NCBI GenBank assembly: GCA_036925085.1 | Contig: JAUPFP010000022.1 | Span: forward strand, 1,689,501-1,753,500 | Reading direction: 5' to 3' | Source of the DNA: Brachycybe producta | Taxonomy: Eukaryota; Arthropoda; Diplopoda; Playtdesmida; Andrognathidae | DNA length: 64,000 nucleotides | Shown: in pieces, positions 11,920 to 24,100 of the stretch | Layout of the letters: each line of letters starts with the position of its first letter | Numbering within the stretch: position 1 is the stretch's first letter | The notes under the pieces: generated by a model | Database searches by the model: none | Seen by the model: only the letters and a program-made list of their open reading frames with translations | Told to the model about the DNA's origin: nothing | Made by a program: the position numbers and the translations under genes

Positions 11920-12440
11920 CCGTTCACACACAGTGAATAAGACATTGACTGAAGCGTTTCAGACAAAGTGTCTGAAGCGTGTCTGTTTCGACTACAAACC
12001 ACACTAAATAAAATTAATTACAATTAATCAATTAATATTGTCATAACAAAATAAAGATATAAATAAGATTAAACCGTACATTTTGATATTTTCTTGTCTG
12101 AGACACGCACCTAACTAGAATGGGACAGGCAATTAGAAAACGGGATGAACAGAAGTAAGGCTCCGCCCTTTTTATGACGACCGGCAACTTCTAATTGGTT
12201 GGTTATGTAGTCTGACGTCACATGCTCCGCCCCCTTTTCAACGTCGAACCACACAACAAACCAATTAGAAGTTGCCGGTCGTCATAAAAAGGGCGGAGCC
12301 AACTTTTGTTCATCCCGATTTCTAATTGCCTGTAGAATGGGCGTTCAGACACGTCTGATACCGTCTCAAATCAGACAAGACGTCTTGTCTCAAACGACCT
12401 CAGATCATTTTGTCTTATTTAATGTGTGCCCGCGGCCTAA
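11920..12440. mobile_element. TIR element split by a nested family A MITE
   Basis: The outer ends are imperfect inverted repeats: AGCCGTTCACACACAGTGAA at the left and, on the complement of the right end, GCCGCGGGCACACATTAAAT, both followed by AAGACA. Internal sub-repeats rich in GTCTGA, GACAAG and GTCTTG occur in both halves. The family A copy at 12125-12333 interrupts it, so this element is older than that insertion. Confidence 0.55.
12125..12333. mobile_element. MITE family A, copy 3, with 8-bp target duplication
   Basis: 209 bp, ACAGGCA...TGCCTGT, flanked on both sides by AGAATGGG (12117-12124 and 12334-12341), a perfect target duplication. Carries GGCTCCGCCC in one arm, GGGCGGAGCC in the other, and TGACGTCA in the centre. 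Nested in the element at 11920-12440. Confidence 0.9.
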
Positions 12441-12787
12441 TAAAAAGTTGACGTTTATATATTTTATAAGTAACGGTAAACAGTTACTGTTCAGCCATTT
12501 TAAATACAAAATGGAACAAGAAAAAAAATTGTAATAAATTTAAAAAAAAAATTGCCAATCTTAATTAATATAAGGCAAAAAAAAAACAACAATTTTCATC
12601 TATTAGTTAGAATTAGAGAAATTAGCAATTTACTAAATTAATAATTAAAACCTTTTTTTTTAAGTAACATAAAATCAATCAAACAAAATAATATTGAAGG
12701 AAACATTGGCACGAACTTCGGATTCACACAAAAAAAATGATTAGAAAACAAAAACAATAAAAGACAAAGACAATAAAACTGTACCAA

Positions 12788-12815
12788 AATAATAATAATA
12801 ATAATAATAATAATG
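12788..12815. repeat. (AAT)n microsatellite
   Basis: About nine uninterrupted AAT units within A/T-rich sequence. Confidence 0.8.
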
Positions 12816-13011
12816 GGTCCTGAAAAAGGCAGTGAGTGATGGTCTTTCAAATATAATTAAGACAAAACTCTTTAAAAAAAATATTTAAAGAAAAAAGCTG
12901 ACCAAATACTCACTTGTAAAAATAACAACAAATGAGAAGAGCTTTTTTTTAAAAAAATCAAAACTCAACAAGTCCAGTTACTCAAATTGTTCAGGAAACG
13001 AAAAAAAAAAA

Positions 13012-13365
13012 ACGGGTACAGAACAACGAACCGAACACTTGTTTGCGAACAGTGTAGACGGTTTTTCCGAACATTTTTTTCTCTGTAACAAAATTTGTTC
13101 GTTGTTCTGTTCAGCCTCGATTCACCAGTTGTCGGTTTTTGACTGTCACATCAAAAGATGTTCATGTTCGGCTCAGGAGTAGTTTGGACGTATCGGCAAA
13201 CATTTCTCCGAACATTATAGCTAGCTAGATGGAAAAAAAGAAATTACAAAGTTACCAACTGGGAAACGTTGCGAAAATGTTCAGTTCAAGTTTGGACATT
13301 CCGGCCAAAGCGAACAGAACAACGAACATGTTCTGTTAGGTGTTCTGTTCTAGTCTGGACCCGGC
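13012..13365. mobile_element. TIR element, GGGTCCAGAC/GGGTACAGAA ends
   Basis: About 354 bp with inverted ends: ACGGGTACAGAACAACGAAC at the left, and GCCGGGTCCAGACTAGAACA on the complement of the right end. Interior rich in GAACA and TGTTC motifs in both orientations (CGAACATT, TGTTCGTTGTTCTGTTC), so much of it can fold back. Single copy in the window, non-coding. Confidence 0.5.
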
Positions 13366-13625
13366 TTTACGTGTAACAAGATAGAAAACCTGAATTTGGA
13401 GTAGCTTTTTACCTTGGGGTTTTTTTTCAACTTAGGAAAAAAAAATCATTACAGATATCGATTCAGATCTCTGAAAACTTGTTTACAAAACTACAAAAAT
13501 ATGGACTTAATGAGTATTGAAAAAAAAAAGCTCCTCAAAAATATCTTCCTTCAGACATCGAGACTACAAAACACAATTAATTAATAAGCGTAAATTAGCC
13601 AAAATATAGAAACATTTAATTATTA

Positions 13626-13945
13626 AGACTCGGATTTTTATGCAAATAATCAAGCAAATTTTTCACAATTTGTGGCCCAGGAGCCAATTGTGAAGTAATC
13701 AATAATCAGCACCATTATAAGCAACTGCAATTATGATTTTTTTTTCTCTAATCAAAAAGGCTGGTTAGAGGCTAGATGTCTGGTTGCTATCAGTTGTCAA
13801 CTACAGTTCTAGTGTCTAACCTATGTTTTTGATTGAAAACAAATTAATAATTGTTGATCTAAACGGGATTGTTACTTCACAATTAGCACTTGAACCCACA
13901 GATTGCGAAACATTTACTTGATATTTGCATAAAAATTCGAGCTCC
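13626..13945. mobile_element. MITE family E, copy 1
   Basis: About 320 bp near-palindrome. Ends resemble GGGCTCGGATTTTTATGCAA and its complement. Internal blocks include TGTGGCCCAAGTGCCAATTG (here TGTGGCCCAGGAGCCAATTG), GAGGCTAGATGTCTGG and TTGTCAACTA. Six copies are seen in the window. Confidence 0.7.
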
Positions 13946-14140
13946 AGTAATCAGTTTTCTGCACTCATGTAATTAACAATTATAATTAATTACTTTGAAA
14001 AGTAATTTGTCTCAACACTGTAATAAAATTTCTCTTCAATCGAAAACAAGAAACAACTGTTTCTAAATTTCTAATCAATTCATTTTAGTTTTTACTTGTT
14101 GAAGAAATTTACAAAGAGAGAAATATGAAAAATGGTTTTT

Positions 14141-14185
14141 TTTTTATCATAACTATAAGATAATATAATCTTATAGTTATGATAA
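14141..14185. repeat. Perfect AT-rich hairpin
   Basis: TTATCATAACTATAAGAT, a short AATAT loop, then the exact complement. Nothing marks it as a transcription terminator in this eukaryotic setting; it may be a short snap-back duplication. Confidence 0.6.
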
Positions 14186-14376
14186 ATTATTTTACAACTC
14201 TCGAAATTGATGAAGATGATATCAGATAAGAAAGAAAAGAAAAAAAAATCGATTTAAAAATATAATAATATCTGAAAATGATGAATGGGGCACTTTTATG
14301 CAAAATCATGCGGTTGAAAATGATTCAAATAATGATGAAGATGATAAGGATCATCATCTTCATCATCATCATCATT

Positions 14377-14696
14377 AGGGCTCGGATTTTGATGCAAAAT
14401 ATCAACCGGAATGTTTCTCAGTATGTGGCCCAAGTGCCAATTGTGAAGTGACAATCTCGCCTTTAGATAAAAAAAAATCTTTCTAATTAAAAAAAAAACA
14501 ATGGTTAGAGGCTAGAACACTAGTTGACAACTGATAGTAACCAGACATCTAGCCTCTCTAACCAGCCTTTTTGATTAGAAAAAAAGCATCATTGCAGTTG
14601 CTCTAATGATGTTGATGATGTTGATTACTTCACAATTGGCACTTTGGCCACAAATTGTGAAACATTCCGGTTGATATTTGCATCAAAATCCGAGCC
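14377..14696. mobile_element. MITE family E, copy 2, within a CAT-repeat tract
   Basis: Starts GGGCTCGGATTTTGATGCAA and ends with the complement of that motif. It is flanked on both sides by (CAT)n-rich sequence (CATCATCATCATTA at the left, AATCATCATCATCAT at the right), so it inserted into a simple repeat with TTA/TAA next to each end. Confidence 0.75.
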
Positions 14697-15097
14697 ATAA
14701 TCATCATCATCATCATGATGTTAATACATTTTTTCAAAGAAATGAAACCACAATTTAAATTCTATTTACAAAATTATGCAAATCTTCTCTCGAAAGTGAT
14801 AAAAAAATCATCAATCTAATTCTCTAAAGTAGAGAAAATGAAAAAAAAACCTCCACTTTTTCTTATAAATTTCAATTCAGACAATAAATTCTAAAGATAT
14901 TTTATTTATCCGCAAACCCAAAATCAAATTTGTTCTTTTCTAATAATCATAATGCTTCTTCTTAATAAATGTTTCAAATTGAAGTATCCAAGTTGAACTT
15001 AGAAATAAAAATGTCCAAAAAAATGCCCCTTCAACAGCAATTTTTCTAAAAAAAAAATCTTCCAAGAAATGCCAATATGTCACCATTGTTTGCATTA

Positions 15098-15631
15098 AGG
15101 TGGCTCAATAAATATTTATTTTGTTTTCGTCCCTCCGGATGGCGCCACTACAGTTACTATTATGTTCTATAAGATCTTCCGTCCAACTGCAGCTTTGAGG
15201 AAATTAATATTTTTCAAGCGAACGTTTTTCAGATAAAACATTACAAAAAAAAATTCAAAATGTTTTGGAAACTAGAATAGTTAGCAATAATTCTGAACGT
15301 TTTTTTCATGATGATATCTTTCAAAATAAACTTTTTTATGGCAGTTTGAAAAATGCTGAAAATAGTTTTTCATGAAAACGGGTCACGTTCAAACTGAACT
15401 ATAAAAATGTTTTATTTTTTAAGATATTGTCATAAAAAAAACTTTTAACATGATCATTTACCATTCTAGTTTTTAAAACAATTTGAAATTTTTTTTTTTT
15501 TCATAATGTTTCTAAAAAAAAAAGTTCACTGAACGTTTTTGCGCCCAAATTTTCCAAAAACGTCTACGGAGCTTAGGCGCCATCCGGGAAGACAATAAAA
15601 ACAAACTGAATATCTATTCAGCCACCTTAAT
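15098..15631. mobile_element. MITE family D, full-length copy
   Basis: About 534 bp. Left end TTAAGGTGGCTCAATAAATA, right end ATCTATTCAGCCACCTTAAT. Each arm carries a GGATGGCGCC/GGCGCCATCC-type block. The inner part (GAAACTAGAATAG, then ATGATATCTTTCAAAATAAA and its complement) is shared with family F, so family D looks like family F with an extended terminal arm. Confidence 0.75.
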
Positions 15632-16605
15632 AAAATATGGAGTGCATATGAGAATGACAAAAAAGCCTGCGGTTGTTTGACGACATTTGTGTACGAAGCA
15701 TTTGAGAATGTTTCCGTACTTAAGCCAGGATTCAAACGAAACACATTGAGTCGGCCGTTCTTTGTGGTGCCACAAAGTGGTTGACGTGGCCTGCCTCATA
15801 CGGACCACCAATGAAAACAATGGCTTGTTGTCATTGCAAGCCTTGTTAGAAACTAGAATAGTATTTTTGTGATAATATAATTTTAAAATAAAACTTTTTA
15901 TGACAGTTTTAAAAAAAATATATATTTTTTAGTCATTCTTCTTCTTTAAAAGTTTATTTTTTAAAGATATTTACTGACGGATGGCATATCTTTCAAAATA
16001 AACAATTTTATTGCAGTGAAAAATAAATAATTTCAAAAAATATTTTTAAAAAAAAAATATTTTAAGCGAAATTCCTTCAACTATTCTAGTTTCCAACAAA
16101 CTTTGAATTGCTTTTAAAAAAATATTTGGAGCTGGAATTTCTAGAAATTCATTCAAATAGCAGGCGGCTTAGCCTCAAAGCAGGAGACTGGACAGCCTTT
16201 TCACCTTATTTTGGGTCTTCAACGCAACCTATTTAACAACTCCTTATAGTGTTTGCTTGAAGGCTAGCGTCTGCTAAACCCCTTCATCAATTCCGAATAT
16301 AGTTACGCTGCATATGTAACGTCGGTCACTTCTGTTGGTCAATTGTGGCAAAACCGAATTCTTCCCAACTTCGAGCTTCTTGAAATTCTCAAAGATCTTC
16401 TTCAACTTCTGTTATCAGTGTTCTTCTTAACCTGTGAATGATTCTTTAAATAAAAAAAAGTCATCTAAACACTTCCATTAGCACCAAAAATCAATCAAAC
16501 AGCACATTGAAAAATATTATCGAGAAAAGTTTTTCGTAAACTTTGTCGACGACCTCACAACCGGGGAATGCAACAAAAAAACTTCCGTCAAGTTCGAAAA
16601 ACTTT
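15632..16605. other. 3' flank of the minus-strand gene
   Basis: Sequence downstream of the stop codon of the minus-strand gene. Contains open frames of 68-72 codons without recognisable products, and a family F remnant at 15840-16120. The 3' UTR probably lies in 16000-16605, but no convincing poly(A) signal stands out. Confidence 0.4.
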
Positions 16606-19176
16606 CTAGCGTCCGTTCCAGTTGTTGAGACGAATGACGGACCGTGATTTATTCCGACCGAGACTATCGTTCGAAATGGCATCGTAATAATAGTCATTTT
16701 CTGGTAGTTCTACTTCGCGCCGTTTCACCAACGTCGTCGTAACCTTTTTTCTATTATTCGTTTCGATCCTTTCGTTAGGATGTGAAATATCTGATCCGAT
16801 ACGAGAACCAGGATTCGTAGATCGAGATCGACCCGAAGAGCTGTTACTACCATCGTCGTCTCCAAGTGAAGATGGTTTTGGAAGTACCGGCGACGGTGGC
16901 CGTCGTACGAAAGGTGGAGGTGACGGTGATCGAGAAGGAAACAACCGTGGCGAAGTCTTGGCACGGTTCGGTAAAGTCTTCGAAGACGGAGCATAATCGT
17001 AGTCCGTCGTGATGTGATTGTCGTAACGTGATCGACTGTTGTTATTGTAGTAAGACGTCGGAGGAGAGTACGGCCTCGTTAGCGGCGGAAGTGGCGACCT
17101 CGGAGATGAAGACGAAGAAGGCGGCGGCGACGAAGACAATCTCGACGGTGGAACGGGTGATGGCAATTTGATCCGATTAGAATACGAAGGAGACGACGGT
17201 GGACTTCCGATTGACGATGGACTGTAAGTGCGTGATGGAGAATCTTTCGATTGTGACCACGACATCGGAGATGTTGTTGTAGGCCGGCATCTGTACGTTG
17301 TGGTAGTTGTTCTCCGATGGATCGGAAGATCTTCGTCTCGTTCCGATTTATAATAATCGTTCTTGTTTTCGACCATTCTCTGCATAAACTGGCTTCTTTT
17401 CGTAGGAATACTACCGTTTACGTCCAGCCTTGTAACGCCGGAAGACGAAGTGCCGTAATTTTGTCGTTCGTAATCGTACGCACGATGACCACCGTTGAGA
17501 TTACCAATGGATCGACTACGACTACCGTTGAAATTCGAGTTCAGCTGTCGCGGCACTACGTACTCTTTATAAATTACCGGTTCTTTCAGTTCGATTTTGT
17601 TCACGTTCGGCGTACTGACCGTTAAATATGTTTTCGTAGATTTCAGATTAGATCCCATCGTGTTTCTCGCACGATTACGAGATAAAGAACCGTAAGCAGA
17701 GTTATTCGGACTGACCGGATTACTACTATCGCTACCGTTCATCCGATTTTTTAGTAAGTTGTTAATAGCATTCTTAACGATACTATCGTTACCGTTACCG
17801 TTTCGAGTGGACGTGTTTTGAAATTCGAAAGAACGGTTGTGCGTCGGAGTTCCGCCACCGTTACGAGGACTGTTAACCGTACTACTACAGTCACTATCGT
17901 CACTTTTGATCGAGATTTTGATGACGTGCTGTTTGGTTTTCGGAGCCGCCGAAGCTGCCGCCAATGGTCTTTCGTTACTAGAATGGATGATTGGTCTGTA
18001 AAGGTTCGAACGAGAATAATGATCAAACACTGAATCATCGTCTCGTACAGAAACAGCTGCACTTTCCTTTTCTAAAAACGCCTTCGAACGAAGCGAGTGA
18101 ATTATGTCCGTAACGCTCGGCGTTGCGCTCGTGTCCACCACATCGAACCGACGTTCGAATCTCGTGCCATCTTGTCGTGAATCTCTTCCCAATGTGGCGT
18201 ATTTAGGCGTTTCGTATTGTGGTTTCGAAGTACGGCGTAAAGAGTCCGTTGTAATCGTGCCGACAAAACGACTTCCGACTCCCGGATCTTCTCCGAGATA
18301 ATATTGTCGCTTCGGCGATTCGTTACGATGATTTCCGGTTCCTTTCGAGTGACTTCGTGGTGGTTTTTCCGGTGGCATTGCAGAAGATGATGATGATGGT
18401 GGTGGTGGCGGTGCCGGATATTTCTTAGGTTTCCCAGAAGGCATCTGTTGCCTCTTTGTATAATGAACTCTTCGCTGACTGGAATCGTCGCTGTCTATCG
18501 TGACGGGAACGTTCCGAGACTGGCCAGCAACACCTTCGGATACGATATCGTTCGAAACTTTAGTACGAGGTAAAGAAACGGTTACTCTTTGCGTACCACC
18601 GGTTAAACCGGTTTCGTCAAAATCCTGGCTTCCAAAATGATTATTAACCCAGTTAAATGTTTTATATTTACGAGTGACTTCTTCTTCTTCGTTTGGATCG
18701 TCCGATTTCTTCGTAGCGACCGTTTCTCTTCGCTCTTTTTCCTGCCTCCTTGAGTGATCCTCTCGTTTCTTACGTAAAACTTGTTCCGATCCGTTCTCGT
18801 AGTCCATATGCTGTTGCTGCTGATGATGAGATGGTATTGAAGTGCCGCCGCCGCCGCCGCTCTTGTTGCGTGTCGTTGTCGAGGTCGGAGAGTTGTACGA
18901 AGAAGATCTGTTCATGATCTGCTCGTAGTCGTCTTCGGGAACATCCTCGTCGAAGAATTCTTCGCGGTTCGATTTTGTCTTTGTCTCTGTCGACAGTTGA
19001 CCATCTTTGTATTCCGATACTTGATCGGTTTCTTCGGTGTCGACAACTTTATGTGAATGACTCGTTTGTTCGACCAAATTACGGCCAGGAATTGGAGAAC
19101 TGCTGCCACCGACCGAAGACGAATCTCTCCGTTTTAGTGCAGATTGTTCCTTTTGTTTGATTGCCTTGAAGATTTC
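16606..19176 (-). CDS. Last coding exon (856 codons plus stop) of the minus-strand gene
   Basis: Opens after an acceptor at 19177-19178 in phase 0 with EIFKAIKQKE and ends in NNWNGR before TAG at 16606-16608. In order it shows: an acidic start; a Gly/Gln/His tract (GGGGG, then HHQQQQH); a charged KKREDHSRRQEKERRE segment; KYKTFNWVNNHFGSQDFDE, a likely ordered motif; a PPPPP run; an HVIKISIKSDDSD strand-like motif; and a long Ser-Pro-Arg region with many SPS and RSRS sites. It is richer in CpG and GC than the flanks. There is no ATG near the exon start: reading begins by splicing, and a start at TTG 19077 is not needed. Confidence 0.88.
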   Translation of the reverse strand, partial: EIFKAIKQKEQSALKRRDSSSVGGSSSPIPGRNLVEQTSHSHKVVDTEETDQVSEYKDGQLSTETKTKSNREEFFDEDVPEDDYEQIMNRSSSYNSPTSTTTRNKSGGGGGTSIPSHHQQQQHMDYENGSEQVLRKKREDHSRRQEKERRETVATKKSDDPNEEEEVTRKYKTFNWVNNHFGSQDFDETGLTGGTQRVTVSLPRTKVSNDIVSEGVAGQSRNVPVTIDSDDSSQRRVHYTKRQQMPSGKPKKYPAPPPPPSSSSSAMPPEKPPRSHSKGTGNHRNESPKRQYYLGEDPGVGSRFVGTITTDSLRRTSKPQYETPKYATLGRDSRQDGTRFERRFDVVDTSATPSVTDIIHSLRSKAFLEKESAAVSVRDDDSVFDHYSRSNLYRPIIHSSNERPLAAASAAPKTKQHVIKISIKSDDSDCSSTVNSPRNGGGTPTHNRSFEFQNTSTRNGNGNDSIVKNAINNLLKNRMNGSDSSNPVSPNNSAYGSLSRNRARNTMGSNLKSTKTYLTVSTPNVNKIELKEPVIYKEYVVPRQLNSNFNGSRSRSIGNLNGGHRAYDYERQNYGTSSSGVTRLDVNGSIPTKRSQFMQRMVENKNDYYKSERDEDLPIHRRTTTTTYRCRPTTTSPMSWSQSKDSPSRTYSPSSIGSPPSSPSYSNRIKLPSPVPPSRLSSSPPPSSSSSPRSPLPPLTRPYSPPTSYYNNNSRSRYDNHITTDYDYAPSSKTLPNRAKTSPRLFPSRSPSPPPFVRRPPSPVLPKPSSLGDDDGSNSSSGRSRSTNPGSRIGSDISHPNERIETNNRKKVTTTLVKRREVELPENDYYYDAISNDSLGRNKSRSVIRLNNWNGR

Positions 19177-21112
19177 CTATTAAATATTAAAAAAATAAAC
19201 ACAAATTAATATATTTCTTGTAATTTATTCATTTTTTAGATCGAAATTTTTTTATGAAGCAATTTAGGAAATAATTTCAAGTTCAAGTTTCACTGAATTT
19301 TACTTCTGAAAGACAGTTTCAGAAGTAAAATTTAGTGAAACTTGAAAGTGTTTTAGAAGCTAGAAGTGTTGTTCAATCACCTAAGGATATTTTTATGTCG
19401 ATATCTTTCAAAATAAGCTTTTTATGGCAGTTTGAAAATGACCCAACTTTAAGCAGAATCAATATTTTATTTTTTGTACATAAAAAAAGATTTATTTTAA
19501 AAGAAATTAACATAAAAATACTATATTCAATATTTATTTTTAATCATTTTCATAGTTGATCGTCTTTTTTTACATTCGAAACTAGAATAGTAAATGAATT
19601 ACTGAGGAGGATTTTTATTTTGATCATCTTTAAATATAATCTTTTCAAAAACTTGGTCTAATTAAAAAAAAAACATAACACAAACTTTAAAAATAATATA
19701 GATAATATTTTTACAACAGGTTCCTCTTTCCTCTTCTAGTTTCTAAATAAACTAAGAAATTATCTGTTTAAAAAGTTATTTCTGAATAACTAAAAATCCC
19801 CTTATATATCGACGATATCAGAGATATTAATTACTATTCTAGTTTCTAAATAAAGTCAACATCTTTTTTTAAAAGTTATTTCTGAATAGGCTTATTTAAA
19901 AATCCCCTTATATCGACGATATCACGAATATTAACATGAAAACTTTTTAACAAGTTCCTTTACTCTTCTAGTTTCTAAATAAACTCAACAACTTTTAAAA
20001 GTTATGTCTAAATATCTAAAAATCCATCGATAACGACGATATCAAAGATATCAAAAACATTGGAAATATTTTAATACATTTTTCTTTACTCTCCTACTTT
20101 CTAAATCAATTTTAAACTTCTTTTAAAAGTTACTTATGAATTATCTAAAAAAAATCTCCTTGAGACATTATTATTCAAGACAAAAAATGCTCCTAATTGA
20201 ATAAACTGTCTATAAAAAAGACCCAAATATTAAAATAAAAATGCTAATATTTTCATATTTATATTATTATTATTATTATGACAAGGGTTCGGATTTTTAT
20301 GCAATTATCAACCAGAATGTTTCTCAATTTGTGGCCCAAGTGCCAATTGTGAAGTAATCATCAACATCATTAGACCAACTGCAATTATGCTTTTTCTAAT
20401 CAGAAAAGACTGGTTAGAGAGGCTAGATGTCTGCTTACTATCAGTTGTCAACTATAGTTCTAGCCTCTAACCATTGTTTTTAATTAGAAAGAACAATTTT
20501 TTTTTTAATCTAAAGGCGAGAATGTTACTTCACAATTGGCACTTGGGCCACATATTGAGAAACACTTACAGTTGATATTGCATCAAAATTTCCGAGCCTT
20601 AATTATGAGTAGGGCTCGAATTTTTTATGCAATAACAAAGCAAATGTTTCTCAATATGTGGCCCAAGTGCCAATTGTGAAGTAATCATCATTATCATCAA
20701 CAACATCATTAGACCAACTGCAATTATGCTTTTTCTAATTAGAAAAGGCTGGTTAGAGAGGCTAGATGTCTGCTTACTATCAGTTGTCAACTAGTGTTCT
20801 AGCCTCTAACTATTTTTTTAATCTAAAGGCGAGATTGTTACTTCACAATTGGCACTTGGGCCACATATTGAGAAACACGGTTGATATTTTGCATCAAAAT
20901 TTCGAGCCCTAATTATGACCTACATAAAAAGTTTAGAATATTAAGATATTCCACTTTTTTTTAATACTTTTATTTTTTTCTCTTCTAAACTAATAAAAGC
21001 GTAAAAAAATGTAAACCGTGTAAGAAGCAGAAAGTAAATATCCTTGTTTAAATATTTCTACCGAGAAAGGGCATACCAACCTACTTTTGTTTTTATTAAA
21101 AAAAAATTTCAC

Positions 21113-21199
<87 letters not shown>

Positions 21200-24100
21200 A
21201 AAACCGTTCAAGACACGTAAAAACCTTGAATTTTAGGCATAATTTTTTTTTAAAGTGTTACCTGTTCTAGAAAAAAAGACAGTACACTTTATTGTCTTTT
21301 TCCTAAATATGCAAAACATTATTCAGATTTAGCTTAAAAAAAAAAAAGAATAACAAGTAAAACCTGCAATTGCCTGACACGAAAACTCGTAATTTAAGAA
21401 AATTATTGTTCCTTGTTTGCTGTTATTTTTAAATTTGCATGTGTAGAGATTACAACAAAATAAAACAAAAAAAACCAAATGCCGCGTTTATAGTAATACC
21501 TAGTACACACACCGGATAATTTAAATGCATTTAAATAATAAACGTGTTCTACAGAGCCCTGTGAAGGTCAAATAAACAATATGTCGTCGAATTCAATTTA
21601 TTCAGTTAATAATCTCAAAATATTGAGTTAATTTACTTAAATATAATTTATATAAACTATTGACATTAAAATATTCATTTAGTATTTCAATTTTAAAATA
21701 TTAATAATTAAAGTCAATTTTTATTTGGTGTTCATGTCCTTAACTGGATTCCGTATAATTCACCTAAACACATTTAATTTGAATTCATAATTTAAAAAAA
21801 GGACTACGTGATCGGCAAATACAGACTATAAACGCGGTGTTATTTTTAAAACAGTAATGATAAACTTGAAAGTGTTTTATTTTTAGAAACTAGAAAAGCA
21901 AAATATAAAAAAAAAATGTAAGAGTCCTGGAATTACAGAATGAATACGAAATGAATAAGAAATTAAAAGTGTGTTAGATGCTAGAAAGGTAGCTGAGAAT
22001 CATTTTAATTGTATTTTCTTGTTGAAATCTTTCAAAAAAAAAAAAATGCTAATAGTGAGGTCATTTTAAATCAGAACAAAAGTTCTAGTTTCTTAAAAGT
22101 TTCTCTTTGTTTTGCAAATCAACAAAATTTAATATTTTTTTAATATAAACTAATTTTTTCTTTTCTCTCTGATTGTCCATCTGCTACAGGCCCTTCTTGG
22201 CTACTTGCAAAATAATTTTCCAAATTCAAATTTTAAACTACTTAAAAGTTACTTAAAAGTTTATTTTAAAAGATGTTCTGAAGTGGTTCAAGTAATTTTT
22301 TTTTTCTAATTTCTGAAACAATTTTTCAAATTCTTCTTAATGTTTGTTTCTGAAAAGCCAAGAAGTTCTTGAAGAAGAGAAAACCGCTTGACACGGGCAA
22401 TTAGAAATCGGGACAAACTGAAGTTGGCTCCGCCCCTTTTCATGATGAACGGCAACTTCTAATTGGTTGGTTATGTAGTCTGACGTCACATGCTCCGCCC
22501 TTTTCAATATCGAACCACACAACAAACCAATTAGAAGTTGCCAGTCGTCATAAAAAAGGGCGGAGCCAACTTCTGTTTGTCCCGATTTCTAATTGCATGT
22601 CTACTTTGACCACTTGACCACCTGAGCAACAAAAACATGGCCACCGCCAACCACACACAATCTCATAACCTAAAAACATAATATTATTATCTACGCATTC
22701 GATCATTGGAGATCCTCTTTTTTTTCTGTTAGAAACTCATTAGTATGCAAAACAACTCAACAACAATGAAATTAATTCATATTTTTTTTAGGTTAAAAAT
22801 GAGTAAAATCTCATTACTCACTCGGTAATATTATTTCGTATTAGTCTCACTAAAAAAAACATTGAAACTCTTAATTACTAGAAAGACAATGTTAAGGTGG
22901 AAAGTGAATTCTGCTTTGAACTAGAAGGATATATTCTTCAAACTAGAAGAATCTTTTAAAAATAAACGTTTTAATAAATTATTTTTCGATTTAAAAAAAT
23001 CAAAAATATATAATTTCTGTAGTTTTAAACTTCCATAAAGTTTATTTTGAAATATAACGTCATGAACATTGCTGTCCATCGATACCTTTGGCTCTTCTAG
23101 TTTCAAATAAATTTCCAAAAATACCATAAAAAGTTTATTTTGAAAGATAACCACAAAAATATACTACCAATCGATTCCTTTTACTCTTCTAGTCTCAAAT
23201 ACACTTTCAAAATACCATAAAATGTCTATTTCGATATATATCATCATGAAAATGTTACGACTCAATTCCTTTACTCGTCTAGTTTCAATTACACCTTTGA
23301 ATTTCTTTTAAAAGTTGCTTCCAAAAAAAGTACTTGAATCTCTTCTGCACCTAAATATATGTCTCTAAGGGTAAAAACATAATGAAGAGGCGAGTCTACA
23401 GCCAAGCTGTGATGCAAGCGGCGAGTTTCAGAATGTTATATGCTACCAGCGCTGCAGATTTACAAAGTGGGGAGGCGAGTCAAGGGTAAAAAATACTAAT
23501 AAAACTTTCCATAAGAGCGTGGCTCTTGACTCGCCTCACCACTATATTTCTACCCTTATATCTTAGCTCGCAACTTGCATCACAGCTGGGCTCTTGACTC
23601 GCCTCTCCACTCTATATCTACCCTTACATTTTAGCTCGCAGCCTGCATCACAGCTTGGTTCTTGTCTCGCCTCTCCACTATATTTCTCTACCTTTAAGGT
23701 CTTAGCTCGCAGATGGCATCACAACTTTTCTCTTGACTAGCCTCTCCACTCTATTTCTACCATCGAATCTCAGCTCGCAGCTTGCATCAGAGCTTGGCTC
23801 TTGACTCGCCTCTCCGCTATGTTTTTACTTTAATAATCAAACCTTCAGTTCTCAATTTAATATAATAAAGAATATATCTAAAAAAAAAGACCATTCTCCC
23901 AATGGTTTTGTCTATTATACCTGCGGTTGTTTTTTTTGCATCTGTGTCAGAGTAATTACACTTCGAGTTACTAAACGTGCCATGTATAAGTAATAAGAAG
24001 CCAACATTTGCAACCCACATTGATCCCAACTAAAAAAAACACGAATTTCTTCTTTTGTCTTTCAAGTTACTCTTTTTTTTTTGTTGTTTTTTGAGCCCAC

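Noticed and set aside
14141-14185. Rho-independent-type terminator
   Set aside because: The genome is eukaryotic with spliced genes; the hairpin is AT-rich and not downstream of a gene.
16491-18301. Open frames of 65-103 codons on both strands overlapping the large minus-strand exon
   Set aside because: Shadows of the 856-codon exon, which alone has matching splice signals and phase.
19077-19077. TTG as start codon of the large minus-strand frame
   Set aside because: The open frame continues upstream to a good splice acceptor at 19177 and joins in phase to another exon.
20990-21211. Frame of Ser-Leu repeats
   Set aside because: Produced by the (GA)n microsatellite.
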